The position numbers and the translations under genes were made by a program. A stretch of 64,000 nucleotides of DNA from Ambrosia x helenae (taxonomy: Eukaryota; Streptophyta; Magnoliopsida; Asterales; Asteraceae). The DNA is taken from assembly GCA_030844895.1 (NCBI GenBank), contig CM061231.1, positions 133,023,023 through 133,087,022 on the forward strand, in the 5' to 3' direction. Every line of letters starts with the position of its first letter. Positions within the stretch are counted from its first letter, which is position 1. Below, one piece after another: positions 10,474-22,006 of this stretch. The notes under the pieces are model-generated. The model saw only the letters and a list, made by a program, of their open reading frames with translations, made no database searches and was not told the origin of the DNA.

Positions 10474-12186
10474 TGTAACACCCAGCAAACTCAGGTTAGT
10501 AACTTTTCATTAACTAGTCAGTGTACCTTAGCAAGTCATGCATATGTTACATTTTACTAAGTCAGTTGAGTCGAGTTGATGATTCAGGGAATCATCGGGA
10601 GTTGATTTACATTACGGATTGTCCAGCGTTCAATGATTCGGAGGATCATTGGAGTTATTTTATGTACACACGAGTCTTGAGACCCGTTGTTAGTGAATTA
10701 CATGAATTGAATTAAGTGACAAACATAGATTGATCTATATATGGTATATATGTGCAAATACGTGTTCAAATGGTGTTTATATGTTAGGATTGCATATTCA
10801 TGTGTTAGGATGTGTTAAAACACGTTTAAATGACAAAACAACAATAACCAAACTTTGGGGAAACTAGTTCGACCAGTCAAAGGGTTGAAACAGTCAAAAG
10901 CAATTCGTTCGAACATCTTATCAAACTCATTCGACCCTTGCAGGGTGCGAATGAACTTGGCGTATAAATACCATACTTTGCAACTTTTTCATCATTTCAC
11001 AAACCCTAAACGCCTCTAAGTGCTCTCTCTCAATCTTAAACCTGTAGGGAGGAGTTTTTGACCTCGTTTTTCAGATCCTAACCCACAAACACCTTCTATA
11101 TCATAAACAAGAGAAGATCTAAGGTGTGTTCTTGATCTAAAACCTTTTTAATCATTTTCCATTCGTTTTTATCAAACCCCAAAGGTCCAGATCTGTTCTA
11201 AGATGGTTTTCATGAATAAAAACCTTTCTAACAATTTTCTAAACAAAACCTTATCATTAATAATGAGTTCTTATGCAAAAATACATGTGTTAATGATGCT
11301 TAATGATGTATTATGTGTTGTTTGATGATTGAATGATGTGTAAATGGTATAGCAATGATCTAGGACTGTTATAGATGATGATTTATGATTATCATAGGCT
11401 ACAAGTTGATGAATGTTGATGTTTTGCCCATTTTTGGGGGTTTTTGTGTTAGATCTAGGGTTTGTTTATGATGTTATTGTTGATGAAATGATTAGGGGTT
11501 TTCATAGACATGATAATCTGAGCATATTGAGCTGATTAATAGATGATTTTTATAAGTTTCCATTTTGGGTAAAGTTTACATGCATTGATGTGACATTTCC
11601 ATAAATTGCCATTTTGGGAAAGTTGTAAAACAGACTGATTTCAGGATAAAATTGGTTGGGTTTTGTAGGGATAGGTTAATGATAGTTGACTATCGTGATT
11701 TGTGATGCTTCGTGATGTTTTCGGACCTCTTAGATGCGATTTGGTGCGTTTTGTGGATTTTTCCAGCTGAGAGGTCGAACTAGAAGTTGGTTCGACCAGT
11801 CGAATGGTCGAACCAACATCAAATGGGTCGAATGAACTTCAATTTGGTCAAATTAACATGTGCTAAGGTAAAATAAACTTGTGTATAGGTTGACATTTTT
11901 GTCATGTTTTCTCAGGTCTCTAAGGTAATGGATTTAGGCGCACGGAGTCTCACAAAACGTCTAGAGTCTTAGTATCATAAATGTTAAATTGTTTCAGACT
12001 TATTTACTTTTGTTGGGTTGTAAACAAGATTTTAAATATTCCGATGTCGGTTTAATGTTATTAACTTATGGTTTGGTTTACGTATCTTTTACATATAGTC
12101 ATCGTTTATTGTGACCATTGACTGAGATCCTGGTGTGTCACGCGCCTCGCGGTAAAACCCGGAACGTGGAATTTGAGGGTGTGACA
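10474..12186 (+). mobile_element. Gypsy-type solo LTR, 1713 bp, TSD CTTTA
   Basis: It starts TGTAACACCCAGC and ends GAGGGTGTGACA, with the near-terminal CGCGCCTCGCGGT block also found in the Tekay-like LTR at 53-60 kb. The 5 bp CTTTA is present directly before (10469-10473) and after (12187-12191). No PBS or PPT adjoins it, so it is a solo LTR left by LTR-LTR recombination. Confidence 0.85.
10866..10971 (+). promoter_or_regulatory. LTR promoter: TTCGNCC-type motif cluster plus TATA
   Basis: TTCGACC at 10869-10875 and 10930-10936, TTCGAAC and GTGCGAATG occur in the ~95 bp upstream of a TATA box, CGTATAAATA (10961-10970). Further GGTCGAA/TTCGACC copies occur downstream at 11770-11835. Confidence 0.5.
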
Positions 12187-12191
12187 CTTTA

Positions 12192-13707
12192 CAAAAGGTG
12201 TGTTTTGTGAGAAGTGTTAGAAGTAATTGTGTCCATTAGATTATGTTGATGGATTACCAAGATTAAATGGATGGCAAAGTTGTAAATTGTGTTTATAATT
12301 TTATTAATTAATTATGTCTTGTGGGGTATAATAGTAAAAACGCCCTCATTTAAAATAAGAATATATTTAATTTTCAGGTGTGTTCCTATTATTTAGGTGT
12401 TTGACTTTTCAACCCAAACAAATCAACATCAAAAGCCCAAGATCAAAACACGAAATCGTCACTCATTCCTTCCTTATTTCTTTCTTTTTTTGTGTGTGTG
12501 TTCAAACCACGATCAAAACACGATCTCTTATTTATTATTGTTATTATTATTATTATTATTTTTTGCAATTTCAACAATTGTATGGGGGACACAGAACACA
12601 TGTTTCCCCCTGCCAAAAAAAATGTGTTATTGAACACATGAAATCGGATGGGCGCTCGGAGGTGGCCTTTGGCCGACATCATCCAGTTTAGTAAAGGATT
12701 TTTATTTTTCTTTGTTGTGTGTTTTATATGTAAACGTTAGTATATAGAACATTTAGGTGTTTGTTTTATGTTTAAGAGTTTGTATTTTTAGTGGAGAAAT
12801 CTGATTGTTCTTTTTTATGTGTTTTATATACAAAACATATTGGGTTGAAGTTAAAACACATGACTGAAGAGACGTGTTATATGTTTAAATGATAGTGTTG
12901 GTGCATATGGAAGTTCAGAAGAGTATTATGGTAAAACACAACAATTGTAAGGGATTGTTGTTAAAAAACTTTTGTGTTTTATGTTCATAGTTCAAATGTA
13001 TATTGGTTACGATTATCATCTTGTGTTTTAGGGTTTAATCATCCATGTGATTATTGTTGTGTTTTATGTTCATATAAACCCGCGTTGTGTTTTGTCCTCA
13101 TAGGGTGTATCGTAAGTTATATTAATCGGTGTGTTTTATCTTTAAATATATTGTCTTTTTGTGTTTTTTGTTTATCAAATTATGTTAAAACACAAAGTTG
13201 ATTCGATAGTTCTTTTTTTTAATCCAATAACACAAAGTAATCGAAACACACAAGATTCTTGAGACGACGGTGATAAAACACACTTGAATAAACACAATGT
13301 TGATAAAATACACGATGGTGATAAAAAACAAAATAGTAGATATATTTTGAATGGGTGATAAAGATGTATGTATGTCTCCATATTCAACGTACAGTACTTG
13401 TAAAACACAACACTCCATATTTCAATGTTGTTGCTACCATTTCGAATTAGTGGATACTGCCAAATAACTTTTGTCAAATAGTTATTTAAAATATAATAAG
13501 ATAATTGTTTATTTGTAAGAAAAAAGTTTTTGAGCATCATAATCTAATCCTTAAATCTCTCCATTAGATTAGGAGATTGATTTTTTTACAAAACTTGAAT
13601 AATTGTTTATTTACTCTATTGCCCTTATACTTAAAATAAAACTCTGCCACGTGTCTCTTCCATAAGCCTTCTTACCCTTCTTATAAAAAGAGGCTTTTGT
13701 ACCCGAA

Positions 13708-13710
<3 letters not shown>
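12192..13710. other. hAT element interior, no supported gene
   Basis: AT-rich sequence with a TTA microsatellite (12533-12562) and many dispersed GTGTTTTAT/AACACAA words that are inverse complements of each other. A 121-codon minus frame at 13175-13540 has no recognisable domain and the composition of non-coding DNA. Confidence 0.3.

Positions 13711-13779
<69 letters not shown>
13711..13779. repeat. (AT)n microsatellite
   Basis: About 69 bp of alternating A and T with one TT interruption, immediately left of the probable Helitron fragment. Confidence 0.95.
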
Positions 13780-14204
13780 TCCAAATGGCTAAATCATACA
13801 TGACACTCATATAGCTATTCTCCCCATTGAGAGTGCCATGTAGGATGCCATGTGGTATTAATTAATTTTAGGGAAAAAAATAGTTTAAAAACAGAATTAG
13901 ATTTTTCTCTATCACGTTTCCTATAAGTTTTTAACATTAATATCTTTTATCTACGAGATTTTTTAAAGAAAAAAATTACACCAAATTAACGAGTGTTTTG
14001 TTATCTTTCCAACGAGTACCATAGTGCTATATAAAAATGGAGAAAAAAACCGATTATTTTTTGTGGGGTTTTATTCATACAGGAAAAAATACGTGTTCAG
14101 GTAATTCATTAATCGTGTATAGGCAAGTCACTAATTATGTGCAAATCAGTAAATATGAATTCTATTTTCATCCAGAGCGAATAGGTTAATAGAGTTATAC
14201 ATTA

Positions 14205-14510
14205 TTTTAGGTTAGGTATCAATATTAGTATGTTAGGGTTGTTTTTTTTTTTTTTTTTTAAAACTTAGTATGTTAGAGTTGTACATTTGTTTAGTCTTTA
14301 GGATAGGTGTTAATATTAGAGTTACATTGGAGTTCTACATTGTTTTAGGTTAGGTGTTAGCATTAGAGTTGTACATTGTTTTAGGTTAGATATTAATATT
14401 AGACTTATACACTATTTTAGGTTAGATGTTAACATTAGAACTATAATTGTTTAAGGTTAGGCGTTAACATTGGAGATACATTGTTAATTGTTTTAGGTCG
14501 GGTGCTATCT
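14205..14510 (+). repeat. Degenerate ~36-bp minisatellite
   Basis: Repeated units of the form TTTTAGGTTAGRTRTTAAYATTAGA-TTGTACATTG. The GGTTAG core recurs near 14350, 14385, 14421 and 14455, a spacing of about 36 bp, with more divergent copies on both sides. It lies within the ~400 bp upstream of the Helitron 3' end. Confidence 0.7.
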
Positions 14511-14589
14511 GAGGCTTTCTTGCATGTAACTATAAAGCGCATCGGTATATTTTATATGTAAAATTGATGTGCCATATTAGATTTCTCAA

Positions 14590-14618
14590 CCCCGAGACAT
14601 TCTTGGGGTATAATCTAG
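14590..14618 (+). mobile_element. Helitron 3' terminus (hairpin + CTAG)
   Basis: CCCCGAGA-CAT-TCTTGGGG (14590-14608) forms an 8-bp stem with one G-T pair and a 3-nt loop. It is followed after 6 nt by CTAG and then T, the signature of a Helitron 3' end at an AT target. The 5' TC end was not identified with confidence; the junction just right of the (AT)n tract, TCCAAATGGC near 13779, is a candidate. Confidence 0.6.
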
Positions 14619-14768
14619 TACATCAATATTTTAAAACTTTTGATACTAACTAGATGAAAGATAGTTTTATTTTAATATATTTTTACTTTATTTTCTTTGT
14701 TCGTTTTTTTTATCTTAGGCCCTTGCCTTTTTTTTGCGCCTAGCGCCTTTGATAACTATGGTTTGTAC

Positions 14769-15342
14769 GTATAGCGGTTTGGTTAGCCTACATGGTGCAT
14801 AATGGAGCCCTATTGCACTGCCTTAGTGCCACGTATGCTCCACGTCAAATGGTGTTAGAATAAAACCCCCTACAATAAATACCAGGAAATAGAATAAAAT
14901 TCTCTCAATCATTACCCGATCATTTCTTTAGTTTTTTATTTTGTTTTTTTTATTTAACAAAAATATATAAAAATAAAACTACATAATATTAACAAAATAC
15001 ATAATATTAGAAAAATACATAACCTTAAAAAATACATAAGATGAAAAAAATTAGTTAATTTTTTTATATTTAAATTTTATTTATTAAAAAATCATTTAAT
15101 ATCACCATCTTCATCCTTTTTTTACCCCAAACCCTACCATCACCACCACCACCTCAACCACCACACCACCACCACCATAATCATCAATATCACCATCGCC
15201 GTCCTTCTCTTCTCTTCCTCTTTTCAACACACAAAAAAATATACAAAAGCAACACCACCTCACCTTCACCACCACCGTCCACGGCCATCACAACCACATT
15301 CCACCCCTTGTTCTTCCAAATAAATAAATAAATAAAATCAAT
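14769..15342. other. No gene; CCA-rich low-complexity stretch
   Basis: Mixed AT-rich DNA. From 15120 to 15300 there is a CACCAC/CCATCA-rich tract without a sustained reading frame, followed by an AAAT microsatellite at 15319-15334. Confidence 0.5.
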
Positions 15343-15350
15343 ATAGAGGG

Positions 15351-16877
15351 TGTCACACCCCGCCTAAGGCAGAAACGCGAGGTGAGACGAACATGATGAT
15401 CACAAACATTGTTTATATGAGAAATACTAAATGTTGTTTATCCCATCAAACACATAAGTCACATAGTCAAATACATATTACAAATCTTAGCAAATGTTTC
15501 AAGTGGCTACATCAAAATAACAAAACAAGAGACTTCTGCAGGCCTTCCTAAGCTCGCCTTCTTATTATCCTTACCTGGTTTACTGAAAAACATGCTTACA
15601 AGTGTCAACTAAAAAGTTGGTGAGTCCGTAGGTTTTGTTGACTCGATAAAACAGTTTTGTTGCTCAAAAAGGTTCGTTTCTTGTGTCCATGAAGAATATA
15701 GTTACCGTAAGCACCATAATCAAACCACGACGCTAATGTGTACCCTGCCCCAATGCCTTGTCACAGGACATTGTAAAGTATGGATAATATGCATTCATAT
15801 GTGTTAGCGCGACTAACAGTGAAAGGGGGTGTCAACCCAAATAGTACTATTCATATGATCCACGGCTTATGGCTAAGCTAATGGTTATAGTTGTCCGGGG
15901 ATTTTTTGAGGATTTGTGACAATTGTGGGTCTAACTCATGTAACACATATTGTTGTCATGTACATATGTGGGTCTGTAGCATGTTTCTCCCCCGAAGTTG
16001 AAAAACAGTAAATCAGTAAAAGGGGCCACGAAACTCACCTGATGTTTGGTTTTGTGATCTAGCAAAGCAGAAGTAACTATCGTTCCGACAAAAAAGTACC
16101 CTATAACGTTAAAGACATCTTAAGTTTTGTATACGTGTCGTTTACCATACAAGTTGTTCACCCGACCTTTGTGGACCCTAGTATTGGTGTACATGGGCGA
16201 TGTTTTTGTGTTCGTGATGATCTTAAGTGTACTTGTAAAATATACGTTTAGACCTTTATAACATGCAAGCATATGTTCTAGCTTTATCAACATGTGTTAT
16301 AATGTCGTAGCCGAATCTAACACTTCATGGGTCTTGAAATAGATTGTTTAATGGACTAGATTTGGTTGATATATGTTTATCTAAGTACCATCGAGTCATT
16401 TCAAGGTGTGTTAGAGTGTTTAGTGACAAAAACTGATAATAAACACCACCTTAGCTTTGAATATATACCAAACAAGTTTAAATCATAAAGGCCGATTCTA
16501 AATTGATTATGTCAAGTTGTGATTCAATTACACAATTTATCCAATTTGTATAAAGGTCGCTTAAATGATGATCTAAGTGAGCCAAGGTAACAATGTGATT
16601 ATATGATAGTTGTATTCTTACAAGTGTGTGTGACAAAACGCATGATCCATAAGTGTGTGTGGTCGATTCAATGGTCTAAAGGGGTCGGTAGTCGGGTTAA
16701 CATCATAGCCGATGGTTTTAAGACAAGTTAGAAGCAATGTGGTAGCTAGTATACTTACCTAATAGATGGGAATACTAGTGGCGGATGGTAGTGATCCTCC
16801 AAACTTCTCCTTGTGCCTTGATTGATTCCTTAGGCGGCTCGATGGTGGGGTTTTTATGTGCGTTGGGGATGGTGGTT

Positions 16878-16916
<39 letters not shown>

Positions 16917-18283
16917 TTGTGAGTGATTGTTGGTGCAAGTAATTCAAGTGTCCATTGCCCCTTTATATAGTGAATTGAATGGCAAGCCACACTTCTTGTA
17001 ATGAGGTTCATGTATAAAGGTGTTGCCTAAATTAGTGATAGCTAGTTGTCAATGATGTATTAATTTGTCTCTTGTTAGGCCGATTAGTTGTCAAGGTATA
17101 AAAGGAATGGATAGTTATCTAGGAACATGTAATGATAGGTGATTGTTTCCATTTGCTTGCAAGATATAACCACACATGTGCGAAAGGGACTTGAGCTAAG
17201 TGTGGTAGTAGGCTTCGGCCGATTATATTGAGCACATGGGTCTTCTAGTTTAGGTAAATCTCATGTCCTAGGGAGAAGGTATAAGTATGTTTAGGGCCTA
17301 ATTGTATATAAGGGTAGTTGTCTTGTTCTAGTGTGTCATGCATGGTGTTAAAAGACAAAACTAATCAATGGTCATCATGGTTTGATGATAGTATGACAAC
17401 TCAACCATCTTGTCCCTTTCCTTGAAATTTTCGGCCGATCCATATCTCCTCAAAGAGGATAGTTGTCATGCATGAAAGGTTGTTTATGTAAGGTTGTCTT
17501 GTTTCTATTTTGGTATAAAGCATGCATGAACTTATAGATAGTGACATTACATGAAACAAAGATTTGATTTTTTTGTCCTATCCTTCCTAGAAGTGGAGTA
17601 GCATAGGTGTGAGTTGTTGTTCTTGTAATCCAATTTATGCACATGGATTCTTACCAAATTGGAAAGTGATCATGCTTGGGAGTTGTAGTTAGGAAAGAAA
17701 ATGCCTATAATGATGTAAATGGGAAATGCCATGCATGTACATATGAGACAATATTAATCAATGGAAGATTCTTGCAAGTTGTATTGAAAATTAAAGGACA
17801 TTGCAAGTTGTCTTGAAAATGACATGTCAAAGGATATGAGTTGTGCACATGTCTAATATATAGCTAGGTAGTGTGTATTTGGTTTGGCCGAATAAAGTAG
17901 AAGGAAATAGATGGGAAAGTGACAATTCATAGGCTTCTAGTTGTCAAGTCACTATCAAGAGTGTAAGAGCCTATACTAGTGTTAGTTGTAGGAATTATCA
18001 TTTTCTCCGTGTGTGTAATGTGTATATGTATAATATTGTTTTAAATTTTTTATTCTACACAGAGGTATTTGCTTTTTTTTTTTAATATAGTTTTAGTCTC
18101 ATAAAATATTATACAAAAATCCATCCGCTTTTGTTGATCCTTATGATGGTCATGGTGTTCGAGTAGAGTTCACTTCTACATATTTGTTCAAATAATGAGG
18201 CACACCGACACACTTATCCTAAGCACATAGTGAAATAAACCAGTTAATTATACGGACTTGACTAGTAAATTTTGCGGGTGTCA
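15351..18283 (-). mobile_element. Gypsy-type solo LTR, reverse orientation, ~2.9 kb
   Basis: On the minus strand it starts TGACACCCGCAAAATTT and ends GGCGGGGTGTGACA. Near its end it has the ACTCACCAAC-TTGACA block that is also present in the Tekay-like LTR. No internal region, PBS or PPT adjoins it. The flanks share the 8-bp direct repeat ATAGAGGG (15343-15350 and 18283-18290). That is longer than the usual 5 bp, and the last base overlaps the terminal A. Confidence 0.75.
16881..16978 (-). promoter_or_regulatory. Promoter of the reverse solo LTR: TATA plus GA repeat
   Basis: Minus-strand CTATATAAAGGGG (16958-16970) is a good TATA box. About 50-90 bp downstream in the transcription direction lies a CTCTCT tract (plus-strand GA repeat at 16881-16912), which would be in the 5' leader. 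Confidence 0.5.
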
Positions 18284-18290
18284 TAGAGGG

Positions 18291-18370
18291 GCCCCCATAA
18301 GGCACTCAGGAAAGGGGGTATTGACAAGAAAAAGAGGCGCCATTGTTTCACCGGCCACCCTTAAGAAAAC

Positions 18371-18407
<37 letters not shown>

Positions 18408-18500
18408 GGTTTCAATTATTTAGTTTAAGTTAATTACTTGTTTTATTAAAAAAATGGGCATTCAACTTTTAAAACAGCTCTTATTTAACTAATTTTCCAA
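18291..18500. other. No gene; (TA)n microsatellite
   Basis: Contains a (TA)n run at 18374-18402 and otherwise AT-rich sequence. Confidence 0.7.
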
Positions 18501-19839
18501 TCTACTATAATATATAAATAAAACCTATTGTGGAACACATGTCAATTTCTCAGGGCATCTAATTCTCTTTTTCCCGCCCATTTTCCACTTGCTTTGTATG
18601 TTGTCTTCTTTCCTTATTTTTCTCACAAACCCTAACAAAAAATCCTCTCTCACACATATAATATCTGCATCTATATTATGTTTTCCGATCACTCTACTAA
18701 GGCTCATTCTGCTTATCAAGCTTATTGTATCCCTTCAAACCCTATCAGAGCTCTCCGCATATCTGGCCAAGCATATCATCAGCCGTTCCATCTTCGTTTA
18801 ATCATAGGGTTTCCGATTCCACCTCTACACGATGAGTTTATCTTACATTTTCTTATTCGATTTTAACGTGGTTTGTTCGATTTCTCATGATTTTGAACTG
18901 GTTTACGGATCGTTTTATAATTTTCTCATTATTAGATTCAATAGTGAAAAATCTAAAGAAGGTGTCACATTCTCAAGCTAACATTTTTTTCTTTCCAGCT
19001 CATTTGTCCAGATCCCTATTTTCGCCTATTTCGGAATTATTGTGGTCGATGGGAAGAGTTTCATATTGTGATCATCTAACTTGCAATATTTTCAGTAATG
19101 AGTGTGTAGCAAAAAATGTGCTTATTACTTATTAATATGATGTAGATGTTCATGTTGTTTTAGGGACAAAGTAATCATATTTGTGATATATTTAAGATTA
19201 GTTGACCATCTGCCTATATATATTTTTTAGATTTAATAAGTCTTTGGGAGTGTAATTAAAGTTTTATTGTGCTTTATTGGAGGATAGTTCTTGCTCTTTG
19301 GGATGAGTGATTTCATAGGTGTGTTCAGGCGAATCCAGAAATGATATCCACGGGGCCACTGAGTGTGTTAAGTGTTTTAATGAAGAAAAGTTGCAATTTT
19401 CTGTGGAAATATTTTATCTGTAATAGGTTAAAGCTGATTATTACGCGTGCTTAAGTGCTTGGATGAAGAAAAGTTACTTATTTTAAACAGAAATTAACTG
19501 TTTACTTCTAATTTTTAACTGTGATACTATATCTTGGTGTGACATATATCTTGATATATGATCTCTATTATATCTTTGGTCATTTTGTCATTTGATACTC
19601 TTTTCTAACTCAACCTGGTTCGACACGAATCTGTAAACACGTTCTGCTGAAATCAAATTGAACTTAAAATGCAGATTTGTGGTGAAGGAAGAGAAAAAAG
19701 ACTCTAAAATGTGAAGGGGTCGTTGTTGTCTGTGACCAAATGTTTAAGATGGCTAAGATTGAAAATAACACTTGACTAGGAAAACATCAACAACCAACAA
19801 TTCATGATATTGGGAACTGGACATTAGTTGTAGTGGGTG
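18501..19839 (+). mobile_element. Helitron-like 5' end and body, 3' end not found
   Basis: At 18501 the sequence A|TCTACTATAATATATAAATA has the TC start and TATA-rich opening typical of plant Helitrons. The following ~350 bp (CACAAACCCTAAC, short overlapping frames up to 82 codons at 18589-19135) resembles a 5' UTR and first-exon fragment, but I recognise no protein. No hairpin/CTRR terminus was identified before 19840. Confidence 0.35.
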
Positions 19840-20478
19840 TAGGGATGGCAATCAAATCCGAACCCGATAGGTAAACCCAAAACCCGATACATTTGGGACG
19901 GGTTTGGGGTCGGGTAATCGGGTATGGGATTAGTTTTTATTTTTTTGCGGGTTTGGGATGGGTTTGAGATTTGATGATATACCCGTTTACCCGACCCGAT
20001 TACCCGATAAAGTATACCCGTTTACCGATTAGATACCCAATATAATTTCTAATATATCTTTTAAATATGTATGCATAATATATCAAATTGTTCATCTAGA
20101 TTGTCATCTTGTGCTAAAAATTACCAAAAATTAATGTATACTATTTGTTATCTACGTCTTTGAGTGTTTTTATATGATTTAAGTATTTTATATTTATACA
20201 TTGTAATCATTTACATAGATATTTAATAATGTTAAATGTAATTGGTTAATAGTTACCTAATAGATACCCGTCGGGTCGTTAGTCAGATATTGCTCAATGG
20301 GTAAGTTTTAAAAATTAATGGGTTTACCCGAAACTCGCGGGTATACCCGATACCCGATGGTTAATTACCCGACACAAACCCGACGGGTTTTGGGCCGGGT
20401 TTAGGACAAGCATACCTAATCAGATATGAGGTTGGGATTACGTAAACCCGTCCCAAACCCAACCCACTGCCATCCTTA
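19840..20478. mobile_element. hAT-type MITE, 639 bp, TSD AGTGGGTG
   Basis: It begins TAGGGATGGCA and ends TGCCATCCTTA, an 11-bp inverted repeat with one mismatch. Both sides carry AGTGGGTG (19832-19839 and 20479-20486), an exact 8-bp duplication. The interior near each end is built from ACCCG/CGGGT words (ACCCGAC, GGTCGGGTAATCGGG) that can pair. No coding capacity. Confidence 0.9.
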
Positions 20479-20681
20479 AGTGGGTGGACCATGCACATTG
20501 TAAATGGGAAATAGTTAAAAACTTCTTTGAGAAAATAGAGAGAAGATTAGTTGAATGTATTTTAATATTTTTACATTCTATGACATTTTCACTACAATCA
20601 ATCATGTTTTTAGTTTAATTTAATTAAAGATGGTCTAATTGCAAACGATTCGGTATCAAGGTTCCATGCATATATTTGTAT

Positions 20682-21392
20682 TGTTGGATATATAGTATGT
20701 TCGATGTAATTAAAAGTCGAGTTTAATGTAACCCGACTCGGTACGATCCGAAGAGTTACACGTTGGTACACGAATCAAATAAGTTCATGAGTAGATGGAT
20801 TATTATTTATGAAATAATAATTGTTTTAGACTTGAGGGGCTTAATATTAATAAGATTAATATTTAGGAGTATTAAGATATTTAACAAGGGGGCTTAATGT
20901 AAGTTATTGTTTTATAAAAGGAGGGTTAAGGAGTAAACCCTAATCACACTTTTATAAAAACAAAACACCTCTTGCCTCCTCTAAAAAGGATTTGCGGCCG
21001 CCACCCTTAAAGAAGGGCCGTCGCCTCCTTCTTCTTTGGTCCGGCCATCAACCACCACAAACCACCACCTTCCTCTTGCAAGCGTTGCTTCCCGGTTGGT
21101 TCGTGCACGGTGTGAACTTCCTACTAGCGAGGATTCGTTGTAACCCGCGTGTTACAATTCCGGTGTAGTCGTCAAAGGTTGATTACTAAACCCCCTATGA
21201 TTGTTTTTATTATTTATTTGTTTATACGCGTTTAATTGAGATCCTGATTGGGAATATTTTATTAATCGGATTAATAAAATTAATTACATATTTATATATA
21301 TAAATCGGCCAAGATAATATATTGTATATAATCGATTTTTATAAAAAATATTAACCGCTTCCGTTGTGTATACGATACCATGATTCCCAACA
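20682..21392 (+). repeat. Copia-1 5' LTR
   Basis: TGTTGGATATATAG to GATTCCCAACA, 711 bp, with TGTTGG/CCAACA inverted ends. A TATA-like TTTTATAAAAGGAGGG lies near 20910, and GCGGCCGCC occurs in the presumed leader part (20994-21002). Confidence 0.85.
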
Positions 21393-21393
21393 G

Positions 21394-21406
21394 TGGTATC
21401 AGAGCC
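21394..21406 (+). other. Primer binding site, tRNA-iMet (Copia-1)
   Basis: TGGTATCAGAGCC one base after the LTR, complementary to the 3' end of initiator methionine tRNA. Confidence 0.9.
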
Positions 21407-21478
21407 ACGGTTACGCACGTATAGATGGTAAAGTTATAATTTTGATCTATGTTTTATTTGTCAAATTTTTTTTTTTTT

Positions 21479-21993
21479 TGTGAGCGAAAGATTTTATCTA
21501 AAACAGGATAATATGATCATACAAGTTACAAAACCAGGTGCGGAAACCCTAGTTCTGAACAAACTGATAAAACTCTAATCAAAACACAATCAAGATCATT
21601 TTCAAAGCTTTTTCATAGATTAACTTTCTCAAATATTCAATTACAATCAATCACACGTTAATCTAGATCAATTACAGACTTTCACAAAATGACCTGGAAC
21701 CTGACCTGAACACATACACAAATGACAACTCTATTACATACTCAAAAACACAAAACCTATTTATAGATACTGCACGTTCGCCCCTTTGCACTGGTCGAAT
21801 GTGGATCTTTTCCACATTCGCCCACTACCAATGGTCGAATATGTTCTTCTGTCCAAGATCAATTCACCTTCGTCCAGTCTGTTGTACCTTCGTCCATTAT
21901 CATTCTACCTTCGCCCCTTTTATCTACCTTCGCCCATTCTCTAACATATGTTAATTATGTTTATCCAATCATTAGTCGCAAAACGCATCAACA
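21479..21993 (-). repeat. Copia-2 3' LTR
   Basis: Minus-strand TGTTGATGCGTTTTGCG to TTTCGCTCACA. Compared with the other copy it has C for T near 21637 and T for C near 21792; no other difference was seen. It directly follows the polypurine tract. Confidence 0.95.
21757..21940 (-). promoter_or_regulatory. Copia-2 LTR promoter: eight TTCGNCC motifs + TATA (3' copy)
   Basis: In transcription order there are eight GGNCGAA/TTCGNCC copies between 21940 and 21776, followed within about 10 bp by TATAAATAGG (21757-21766). Two of them, GGTCGAATGTGG and CCACATTCGCCC (21793-21823), form a 12-bp hairpin with one mismatch. Confidence 0.6.
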
Positions 21994-22006
21994 AACTCCC
22001 CCTCGA
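21994..22006 (-). other. Polypurine tract of Copia-2
   Basis: Minus-strand TCGAGGGGGAGTT directly abuts the 3' LTR and directly follows the stop codon of the extra gene. It primes plus-strand DNA synthesis. Confidence 0.85.

Larger units (their letters stand above)
10240..14760. mobile_element. Non-autonomous hAT-like element, 4.5 kb, 8-bp TSD
   Basis: The left tip is CATAGTTGTTAAAAG (10240-10254). The right tip, read on the minus strand, is CATAGTTATCAAAGGCG. Both are followed inward by GGC/GCC-rich words (CTAGGC, AGGCG). The flanking 8 bp GTTTGTAC is repeated exactly at 10232-10239 and 14761-14768. Terminal inverted repeats starting CA plus an 8-bp duplication point to the hAT superfamily. 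No transposase frame is present. The interior hosts a Gypsy solo LTR, an AT microsatellite and a Helitron 3' terminus, so the original element was much shorter than it is now. Confidence 0.75.

Noticed and set aside
13175..13540. 121-codon minus frame as a gene
   Set aside because: AT-rich composition, no motif, and lies among repetitive AACACAA/GTGTTTT words.
16775..17011. Minus frame with a Ser-Leu run
   Set aside because: Product of the GA/CT microsatellite in an LTR leader.
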